Assembly (NCBI GenBank): GCA_002404155.1
Contig: DHJC01000004.1
Coordinates: 1-12,939 of the forward strand
DNA: 12,939 nt
Source of the DNA: Chloroflexi bacterium UBA4730
Lineage (GTDB): Bacteria; Chloroflexota; Limnocylindria; P2-11E
Direction of reading: 5' to 3'
Shown piece after piece: positions 7,605 through 12,939 of the stretch. Each line of letters starts with the position of its first letter. Within the stretch, counting starts at the first letter, position 1. The translations under genes were made by a program, and so were the position numbers. The notes beneath the pieces were generated by a model. That model saw nothing but the letters and a program-made list of their open reading frames with translations, made no database searches and was not told the origin of the DNA.

Positions 7605-8669
7605 CGCAGCATCGAACGCGCCGCGCAGAAATCCCATGCCGTAGGCACCATGAAGGATCGGGAACACCAGCCAAGCCCGTAGCACGCTCGCGTCGTGGAG
7701 ACCGCTCAGCCTCCACGCTTCAGCGAACGAGAGGATCAGGTAGGTAACACCCAGGATGAGTATCGGCGCCGCCAGGTAGGGCGAGAGCCACGCGAGTAGA
7801 GGCGTTGCGGCCGCAAGCGCGAGCGCGAGGGCGGGGACGTAGTGATGCCATCGCAAGTATCCGCGTACACCCATCCGGGCGATCGCAAGCTTCCACCTGC
7901 CATAACGGTAGTACTGCCGCCACAGCCCGCGAAGACTCTCGCGAGATCGGTACAGAACCTCCACGCTCGGCTCGTACCACACGACTTCGCCGCTCGCTCT
8001 TAGTCTCGCGTTGAACTCGTCGTCCTCGTTGCAGGCGAGGTGAGGATTGAATCCGCCGATGCGGTCGAAGGCACGGCGGGCTATGAAACCGGGGAACGCC
8101 GAATCCAATGTTCGTGGCCGGGATCCGAAGTGTTGGGCCGCATCCCCGACGGCTAAGGGGCTCGAACTCGCCGCGGCGACCGCTTTGCCCCAAGCGGAGC
8201 GACCCGCCTTCACATAGCGGCCGCCCACGTTTGCGGCACCCGTACGGCCGGCGGCGTCGACCATGCGCTCGATGTAGTCCCGGGGCAGTACGCTGTGCGC
8301 GCTGACGATCGCGAGGTAGTCGCCACGAGCGCGTTCAGCCGCCATGTTGAGGCCCGGCGCCATGATGATTCGTTCGTTACGAAGAACGGAGACCCTGCGC
8401 GGTCCAGCCTGGAGATGGATCGGATCGAGCGGGCTGTCGCTGGCGTCCGCGATGATGATCTCGGTGAACTCGGCGGGATAGGTCTGCTCGGCAAGCGACG
8501 CCAAGCATTCCGCGAGATCGACGGTCTCGTTTCGAACCGGAAGCAGCACCGACACGAACGGGCGCGTCACTCGGTCGTTCGGGGCCTGCGTCACAAGACG
8601 GGGATCTCCTCCATCCGCCAGAAGCGCCATGGGCTGATGCTCAGCCGATTGAGCAGACGTTCGTCGCAC
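7554..8669 (-). CDS. ExoA-like GT2-family glycosyltransferase with C-terminal membrane helices
   Basis: This 371-residue protein resembles ExoA-type GT2 enzymes of succinoglycan synthesis. The GT-A fold starts at FVSVLLPVRNE (38-48), followed by IIIADASDSP (71-80), GLNMAAERARGDYLAIVSAHSVLP (106-129), the acceptor/catalytic ACNEDDEFNARLR (212-224) and QYYRYGRWK (252-260). Two or three hydrophobic helices (about 278-345) would anchor it to the inner membrane. The expected metal-binding Asp-x-His of ExoA-like proteins is Ser-Ala-His here (S123, H125). GTG 8669 lies 9 bp after the kinase stop codon, suggesting coupling; ATG 8630 is an alternative and would remove 13 poorly conserved residues. The last 17 codons overlap the polymerase gene on the other strand. 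Confidence 0.87.
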   Translation of the reverse strand: MRRTSAQSAEHQPMALLADGGDPRLVTQAPNDRVTRPFVSVLLPVRNETVDLAECLASLAEQTYPAEFTEIIIADASDSPLDPIHLQAGPRRVSVLRNERIIMAPGLNMAAERARGDYLAIVSAHSVLPRDYIERMVDAAGRTGAANVGGRYVKAGRSAWGKAVAAASSSPLAVGDAAQHFGSRPRTLDSAFPGFIARRAFDRIGGFNPHLACNEDDEFNARLRASGEVVWYEPSVEVLYRSRESLRGLWRQYYRYGRWKLAIARMGVRGYLRWHHYVPALALALAAATPLLAWLSPYLAAPILILGVTYLILSFAEAWRLSGLHDASVLRAWLVFPILHGAYGMGFLRGAFDAALPTERGVSPPTGARGE

Positions 8670-8678
8670 GGTGCCCGC

Positions 8679-10280
8679 CTAAGCGTAGCTTTGGTAATAG
8701 TCCAACTGGATCGCCGGTACCTTGTTCAATACCACGCCGAGTATCCTCGCATGCACCGCGTTTAGCACGTCGACGGCGCGCCGGGAGGCCCTGGCGGGTG
8801 TTCGGGCTGAATCGACGACCACCACACATCCATCCACCATCGTCGACAGTGCGTGCGCGTCGGCCACGGCGAGCACGGGACTCGTATCGATCACAACGGT
8901 GGCGGCGTCCGCAAGCTGTGACAGACTTAGGATCAGAGATAACATCTTCGTTGAAGACAGCGGTTCCGCCGGATTGAGGGGCGGTCGCCCGGTCGGGAGC
9001 ACGATCAGATTCGGCATGACCTCGAACTTTCTGATATCGGCTAGGGGCACGGTCTCACGCAGAAGGTCCGCCAAGCCAACGGTCGAGTCCAGGCCGTAGA
9101 GCAAATGCTGCATCGGCTTGCGCATGTCAGCGTCAACGAGGACGGTCAACGATCCCGATTCCGCGAAGGCCAGCGCCAGGTTCGCGGCGACGAGCGACTT
9201 CCCCTCATCGCTCAATGCCGACGTCACCATGATCGTGCGCGGCGGTCGATCGAGTGCGGCGAGCACGAGGTTCGCGCGAACCGCGCGAAAGGCTTCAGCT
9301 TCGGGCGACGCGGGAGCGTCACGAACGAACAGGCCGTGGGCGCCGAGCGTTTGTTCGTTGGCGAAGGGGATCTCACCTAGTGCGGGAACACCGAGCCGCT
9401 CGCTGACCTCATCGACATCGGTTATGCGATCGACCATGTACGTGAACACGGCGATTCCCGTAAGGGTCAGAAGGCCTCCCGCGATCGCGCCGAGGATCGT
9501 GTTCAGCGCGACACGTGGTGACTCCGGATCCGTGGGCGCTACCGCAGGTTCCCAAACGGTTACGGTGTTCTCGGCTCTCGCCGCGACGAGCCTCAAGTCA
9601 TCTCGCGTCCTCATCAGCTGGGCGAGCGTGTCCTGCCTGGCTGTTCCCGTTGACTCGAGCTGAGAGATCTGACTCCTGAGGTCTGCCGGCGGGCCTTGCG
9701 GAAATGCCGGCAGGGCGGCGAGGGCCGCGCGTAGCCGCGAGAGCTCATCGTCGATCCGTTGACGATCCGCCTCGACCGAGCTGATCTCCTCATCCAGCTG
9801 CGTCGCGGTCGTGCTCTGGAGAGACGATTGGAGCGCGCGAACCTGTTCGACGAACGAATTGGCGATCAGATCGGCGATCTCCGCCGCCCGTTGGGGGTCT
9901 CGATCCCGGAAGGAGACTGCAATGATCGAGGTGTTTCGGACCTGCGCAACCTGCGTGCGCTCTCGGAAGCTCTTGCTGTCCGGCCACGACACTTTATCTC
10001 TGGCGCGGCGCAGCACCACTTCACTCTGTGCGAGCTGGACGTAGCTCGGCGCGAGGTTCTGTCCGAGGACGGCATCTTGAAGGGCGGCAGTTGGGTTCGC
10101 CGCTGGTGCCACATACAGCTGCGATGTTGCGCTGTACTCCTTTGGCAGGACCTCACTGACGGCAAAGGCGGTCCCCCCCGCTACCACGGTTGCCAACGCA
10201 ATCAGCGGTCCCCAGCGCCGAAACATGAAGAGGACTCGCGCGCGGGCGAAGCCGGGAACTCCGCGCGATGAATCGTCCAT
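8679..10280 (-). CDS. Wzz chain-length regulator fused to BY-kinase (polysaccharide tyrosine autokinase)
   Basis: This 533-residue protein joins a Wzz domain to a cytoplasmic bacterial tyrosine kinase, the pair that controls EPS polymerisation and chain length. Helix 1 is about 25-45. An extracytoplasmic region with likely coiled coil (about 145-235) follows, then a Pro-rich stretch (VAPTDPESP, 247-255) before helix 2 (about 262-283), as is usual for Wzz. The kinase has Walker A SALSDEGKS (354-362, Lys361), Walker A' LVDADMRKP (381-389) and Walker B VVIDTSP (462-468). The C-terminus DYYQSYA holds three tyrosines (528, 529, 532), a short autophosphorylation cluster. The ATG at 10280 has no strong Shine-Dalgarno. 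It is probably co-transcribed with the downstream GT2. Confidence 0.93.
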   Translation of the reverse strand: MDDSSRGVPGFARARVLFMFRRWGPLIALATVVAGGTAFAVSEVLPKEYSATSQLYVAPAANPTAALQDAVLGQNLAPSYVQLAQSEVVLRRARDKVSWPDSKSFRERTQVAQVRNTSIIAVSFRDRDPQRAAEIADLIANSFVEQVRALQSSLQSTTATQLDEEISSVEADRQRIDDELSRLRAALAALPAFPQGPPADLRSQISQLESTGTARQDTLAQLMRTRDDLRLVAARAENTVTVWEPAVAPTDPESPRVALNTILGAIAGGLLTLTGIAVFTYMVDRITDVDEVSERLGVPALGEIPFANEQTLGAHGLFVRDAPASPEAEAFRAVRANLVLAALDRPPRTIMVTSALSDEGKSLVAANLALAFAESGSLTVLVDADMRKPMQHLLYGLDSTVGLADLLRETVPLADIRKFEVMPNLIVLPTGRPPLNPAEPLSSTKMLSLILSLSQLADAATVVIDTSPVLAVADAHALSTMVDGCVVVVDSARTPARASRRAVDVLNAVHARILGVVLNKVPAIQLDYYQSYA

Positions 10281-10557
10281 GACGCGAGTCTATCGGGACC
10301 CGGTCACGTCCGCGGTCTCGAGCTGATCCCTGGCCGCTCGGGAACGTAGACGGCGACACCTGAGACGGATGAACGCGCCGCCCCTCGCGCGGTGGGAGGC
10401 GCAGAAGGGGCAGTCCGGTGGTCCGCAGCGCTCCACTTTCCGCAACAACATGAGGGCGCGGGAACGCGATTTGAGTCCGAGTGCCGGTCCGTCAGCAATC
10501 TCCGTCACATTGAGAAGACGCGCCAGAGCCCAGGGTCGTACGCTCGTCGGCGGTAGC
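10281..10557. other. Divergent intergenic region between kinase and epimerase
   Basis: These 277 bp separate the divergent starts of the Wzz/kinase (10280, minus) and epimerase (10558, plus) and should hold both promoters. No convincing -10/-35 pair or riboswitch was recognised. A short GC-rich inverted repeat occurs at about 10376-10400 (GCCGCCCC against GGTGGGAGGC, imperfect). A minus-strand frame of 89 codons spans it (10559-10290) and includes the string CGPPDCPFC, but it resembles no family recognised here and is not called. Confidence 0.4.
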
Positions 10558-11751
10558 ATGCGCGAAGTGGTGCACGGGCTTCTCAGATCAGCTGGTCTCT
10601 TGGGTAGACATCGCCTCCTCGCGCTCGTCGTCGGTACTGCGGTCGTGTTGGGCGCCGTAGTGCCAGTTGCCAGCTATCAAGCGTTTCCCGGTCTCTCCGG
10701 CTCGCTCGAGCTTGCGAGTCAGTCGCCAGTACCCTCGGCGTCGTCCCCCGCATCTCAAGGATCGGTGGCTCCCCAAGCCACACCTGGTAGCACGCTCCCA
10801 ACACGCGCCGCGCCGGGCCAGCCGGAATGGCCGCGATATGTACCGAGCAATGAGGAGAAGGCGGCGGCGCTCGCCGCCCAGACCGACTACCGAATGCGCG
10901 GCTACGACTATCGCACGGGATTCCAGCAGTACAGTCCGAGCGGCGACTTCCTCAACTACGGAGCGCAGATCCGATTCCGCGATATCCCGGGCATTATCGC
11001 GCTCGATCACGATGGAATTCCGATGGTCTGGTATGAGGACGCCTACTACTACAACCCGGTCACGGTGGCCGAGCATGCACTGAGCCTGTATGGCCGCTAC
11101 ACACGCGGCGAGAACACACTCTCCGCGTTCAGAACGGCGGTCGATCGCCTGGTCTCGTTGCAGGACGAAAGCGGAGCTTTCCGCTATACGTTCCAGTACA
11201 AGTACATCGACACCGTTCTCGAACCCGGATGGACCTCCGGTCTTGCGCAGGGCTACGCACTGAGCGTCTTCGCGCGAGCGGTCGTGTCGCTCGGGGACCG
11301 TCGTTATGTGGACGCCGGAGACCGGGCGCTCGAGTTCTTGACGACACCGGTAGCGAGCGGCGGCGTCATGGACACCATGGCATCGCTGCACGGATCGCTG
11401 GGGAGTTTCGTTTTCTTCCAGGAGATCGTAAACAGCCCACCGTCGTACATCCTGAACGGCTTCATGTTCGCGCTCCTGGGCCTGTACGACTGGTCGCAGC
11501 TCGGCGGCGCGAAAGAGTCCGCCCGCAGCTACTTTCAACGAGGCGTGCTCACATTGTCGAACATTCTCCAGTACTACGACCTCGGTGCGTACAGCGCGTA
11601 CGACCTCCAGCACATCACATACGGTCGCGCGCCTCACGTGGCCGGCGAATATCACCAGATCCACATCTACCAACTTCACGCTCTGGCGTCGATCACGAAC
11701 GCTCCAGAATTGTCCGCCACCGAACTCGCTTGGCGGGGGTACGTCGACTAG
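10558..11751 (+). CDS. Membrane-anchored D-glucuronyl C5-epimerase-like protein
   Basis: This 397-residue protein has an N-terminal anchor or signal (LLALVVGTAVVLGAVVPVA, 20-38), a Ser/Pro/Thr/Gln-rich linker (52-90) and a catalytic region resembling the C-terminal domain of heparan sulfate glucuronyl C5-epimerase. Supporting motifs are GWTSGLAQGYALSVFARA (224-241), Tyr-rich VWYEDAYYYNP (157-167), DLGAYSAYDLQHITYG (341-356) and EYHQIHIYQLHALASI (364-379). The vertebrate enzyme has a comparable YDLRH...YHTTHINQL arrangement, and both end soon after a W-x-x-Y. The family inverts C5 of uronic acids within a polymer; here it would act outside the membrane on the EPS. The substrate is inferred. 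ATG 10558 is chosen because the preceding 63 open codons lack a hydrophobic or conserved segment; GGCGG lies upstream. Confidence 0.82.
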   Translation: MREVVHGLLRSAGLLGRHRLLALVVGTAVVLGAVVPVASYQAFPGLSGSLELASQSPVPSASSPASQGSVAPQATPGSTLPTRAAPGQPEWPRYVPSNEEKAAALAAQTDYRMRGYDYRTGFQQYSPSGDFLNYGAQIRFRDIPGIIALDHDGIPMVWYEDAYYYNPVTVAEHALSLYGRYTRGENTLSAFRTAVDRLVSLQDESGAFRYTFQYKYIDTVLEPGWTSGLAQGYALSVFARAVVSLGDRRYVDAGDRALEFLTTPVASGGVMDTMASLHGSLGSFVFFQEIVNSPPSYILNGFMFALLGLYDWSQLGGAKESARSYFQRGVLTLSNILQYYDLGAYSAYDLQHITYGRAPHVAGEYHQIHIYQLHALASITNAPELSATELAWRGYVD

Positions 11752-11763
11752 GACTAGGACTAG
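11748..11763. repeat. Tandem triple CTAG at the end of the epimerase gene
   Basis: CTAGGACTAGGACTAG consists of three CTAG tetramers spaced by GA. On the plus strand it gives three in-frame TAG stops (11749, 11755, 11761), the first ending the epimerase. On the minus strand the same bases give three TAGs in one frame. CTAG is generally rare in high-GC genomes. It sits exactly at the junction with the IS481 remnant and may mark slippage or an insertion scar. Confidence 0.55.
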
Positions 11764-12497
11764 GTGAGGCCTCCCCAGACATGTCGGTCACACGTTGCCG
11801 CTGAGCTAACCACTCGAGCGCCGGCAGCCCGCCGAGCCGGGTGTGAGGACGTTCCGCGTTGTAGTAGGCGAGGTAGAGTGCGACCGCAAAGGGCACGCTC
11901 CGCATCGCTGTGCAGCTCGAGGGCGTAGAGGCACTCGCGCTGGACCGTGCCGATGGAGCGCTCGACCCGGCCGTTCGCCCAGGGTGATAGGGCTTCGTGC
12001 GGCTGTGCCGCAGCCCAAGCGCCGCCGCGGCCTCGCTGAAGCTGCGCTTGTACCCCGGGCCGTTGTCGGTGAGCACGCGACGCACGCGGATCCCCTTCGC
12101 GTCGAAGAACGCGACCGCGTGGTGAAGGAAGCTGATCGTGTCGACCCTCCGCGCGGTCTGCAGCAGCTCGGCATAGACGAGCCGGCTCGCGAGGTCGATC
12201 GCCACGTGGAGATGGCGCCAGCTGACCTTGCCTGGGCGCGGGCCGCCGCCGGCGTGGCGGTGCCCGCCGCCGCGGTCGATCGAGCCGAGCGACTTGATGT
12301 CCATGGCGATGAGCTCGCCCGGCTCGCGCACGTCGACGCGCCCGAAGCTGCGTGGCGGCTTGGCGAAGGGGTGCGAGAGCCGATTGGCGCCGTGGCGGCG
12401 GAGGATGCGGTCACGGTGCTCGGCTGCAGATCGAGGTACGGGCCGAGCAGGTCCGGCCCCGGCTCTACAAATGTCGGCGCCGTCTTAGCGCATTCGT
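11764..12497 (-). pseudogene. IS481-type DDE transposase, frameshifted and truncated
   Basis: The rve integrase core is clear: IAMDIKSLGSIDRGGGHR with the first catalytic Asp (near 12300), HVAIDLASRLVYAELL, VLTDNGPGY with the second Asp (about 12067), LRHSRTKPYHP, then YYNAERPHTRLGG. Upstream, HRILRRHGANRLSHPFAKPP follows GPDLLGPYLDLQPSTV, but in a different frame. Three one-base indels explain the disruption: a missing base near 12411 (STV to HRIL), a missing base near 11980, and an extra base near 11889. Between the last two the correct frame would read WANGRVERSIG, with the catalytic Glu (codon 11963-11961). In the uninterrupted frame it is lost. The N-terminal helix-turn-helix is absent, and the frame runs past the element into antisense epimerase without its own stop. 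It cannot encode a working transposase. Confidence 0.85.
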
Positions 12498-12515
12498 ACT
12501 GACCCCCTGGGTCAC
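11764..12515 (-). mobile_element. Degenerate IS481-type insertion sequence
   Basis: This stretch holds transposase-derived sequence and little else. The left limit is set by the epimerase stop and CTAG array. The right limit is a guess at GGGGGTCAGTACG on the minus strand (about 12505-12493), which resembles an IS terminus. No matching inverted repeat was found at the left side, and about the first third of a normal transposase is missing. The copy is probably truncated at both ends. Confidence 0.6.
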
Positions 12516-12615
12516 TAGAGCCATGGTTCTGGGCGAATCTCCTATGGCGCGCGAGGCCGGCTGAGCAGAACAATCGCCGCCGACGGACGTTTCCTAAACA
12601 AACACAACAGGCGCA

Positions 12616-12697
12616 CTGCACACGAAAGGGCACACCCGGCGCGAGCCGGGGCCGCAAAGCCAACGGGGCTCCTTGAGCCGGCCGGGCTACCGAATGG
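12616..12697 (+). promoter_or_regulatory. c-di-GMP-I-like (GEMM) riboswitch aptamer
   Basis: The RNA shows the class layout in order: AGGGCA (12627-12632); a perfect 6-bp stem CCCGGC/GCCGGG closed by the GNRA tetraloop GCGA (12635-12650); the near-invariant CGCAAAGCC (12653-12661); CGGGGCT opening the second helix with its hairpin GGCTC-CTT-GAGCC (12667-12679); and the 3' signature GGCTACCGA (12685-12693). It ends directly before a strong ribosome binding site and start codon, the usual place for this class. One departure is C at 12652, before CGCAAAGCC, where A is expected in c-di-GMP binders. The ligand is therefore probable but not certain. Confidence 0.8.
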
Positions 12698-12700
12698 AGG
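12696..12700 (+). promoter_or_regulatory. Shine-Dalgarno of the riboswitch-controlled gene
   Basis: GGAGG lies 7 bases before ATG 12708 and fixes that start. It begins only 2 bases after the CTACCGA end of the aptamer, so ligand-dependent folding could directly hide or free it. A GTG at 12702 is too close to the GGAGG to be preferred. Confidence 0.75.
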
Positions 12701-12707
12701 AGTGACG

Positions 12708-12939
12708 ATGCCAGCCGGCGGGTCGCTACGACGCGGCAACAGCTCATGGAGTACCGCCGTGCCGATACCGAGCACGCCTGCTCGACCCCATTCGACAGGA
12801 TCCTCGCGGGGCCTTCTCGCACTCGAGTGGCTCGTCAACGGACTCCTGCTCGTCACGCTCTTCGGTCTCGTCGCGATCCCCCTCGATTTCCGCGTCGACG
12901 GCGCGAGCCCGGCGTCGCCTGCCTTGACCTTGTCCCCCA
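12708..12939 (+). CDS. Unidentified membrane protein, N-terminal part (continues beyond window)
   Basis: The frame is open for 77 codons to the window end. It begins with a polar Ser/Pro/Arg-rich stretch of about 36 residues (MPAGGSLRRGNSSW...), then a hydrophobic helix (LLALEWLVNGLLLVTLFGLVA, about 38-57... ) ending in IPLDFRVDGA. A cytoplasmic tail leading into a first membrane helix is typical of multi-pass EPS proteins such as O-antigen ligase or polymerase types, but too little is present to assign a family. Its control by a GEMM-type riboswitch and its place in the EPS locus suggest a role in polysaccharide output. Confidence 0.7.
   Translation, partial: MPAGGSLRRGNSSWSTAVPIPSTPARPHSTGSSRGLLALEWLVNGLLLVTLFGLVAIPLDFRVDGASPASPALTLSP

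Noticed and set aside
7605..7700. Possible shared terminator for the convergent genes
   Set aside because: The genes overlap and no stem followed by a T-run is visible on either strand.
6713..7747. 344-codon plus-strand open frame overlapping the polymerase in another frame
   Set aside because: Arg/Ser-rich translation without membrane helices; the overlapping frame gives a coherent multi-helix protein.
10290..10559. 89-codon minus-strand frame with a CGPPDCPFC string, 9 bp before the Wzz/kinase gene
   Set aside because: The Cys spacing hints at a zinc site, but the rest is Arg/Ala/Leu-rich, it overlaps the epimerase start and no ribosome binding site is seen. Conservation in relatives would be needed to call it.
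10588..11679. 363-codon minus-strand open frame opposite the epimerase
   Set aside because: It mirrors the epimerase codons, is rich in Arg/Val/Glu and has no family features; the plus-strand protein has clear motifs.
11806..12822. 338-codon minus-strand frame across the IS481 remnant and the riboswitch
   Set aside because: Most of it is an Ala/Ser/Arg-rich shadow of the integrase core, and it runs through the opposite strand of the riboswitch. Only a short piece (GPDLLGPYLDLQPSTV) is real transposase sequence.
1..12939. CRISPR arrays, tRNA or rRNA genes
   Set aside because: No regularly spaced repeats and no tRNA or rRNA signature were seen on either strand.

Overview
This 12.9 kb, high-GC window holds part of an exopolysaccharide (EPS) locus of the Wzx/Wzy type, invaded by two insertion sequences. 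The base composition, the single-chain Wzz/tyrosine-kinase protein and the style of the IS transposases suggest a high-GC actinobacterium, possibly of the Thermoleophilia; that placement is inference, with no marker gene to confirm it.

Layout. Positions 1-1685 (minus) carry the N-terminal part of a secreted protein with an N,N-dimethylformamidase beta-subunit-like fold followed by an IPT/TIG domain, cut by the window edge. Next (minus, 1958-3244) is a Wzx-like flippase. A complete IS110-family element (about 3360-4731) sits between the flippase and a divergent plus-strand pair: a GT4 glycosyltransferase (4821-6074) and an abutting Wzy-like polymerase (6075-7604). Converging on these is a minus-strand pair, a Wzz/BY-kinase (8679-10280) and an ExoA-like GT2 (7554-8669), whose end overlaps the polymerase tail by 51 bp. 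Divergent from the kinase is a membrane-anchored D-glucuronyl C5-epimerase-like protein (10558-11751). A decayed IS481-type transposase follows (about 11764-12497). At the right edge a c-di-GMP-I-like (GEMM) riboswitch (about 12616-12697) leads, with a strong Shine-Dalgarno sequence, into a membrane protein cut by the window end (12708 onward).

How it fits together (inference from families). The GT4 and GT2 enzymes would assemble a lipid-linked repeat on the inner membrane face, the flippase would translocate it, and the polymerase would extend it under control of the Wzz/BY-kinase. The anchored epimerase could then convert uronic acid residues outside the membrane. The secreted dimethylformamidase-like protein is an unexplained partner that may act on amide groups. 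The riboswitch suggests that second-messenger signalling controls at least the last gene.

Most notable points: the riboswitch has C where the ligand-stacking adenine of the class is expected; the ExoA-like GT2 has Ser-Ala-His where Asp-Ala-His is expected; the IS110 element has about 20-bp imperfect inverted repeats and a 5' leader that could encode a bridge RNA and hides the transposase ribosome binding site; and the IS481 gene has three recognisable indels.
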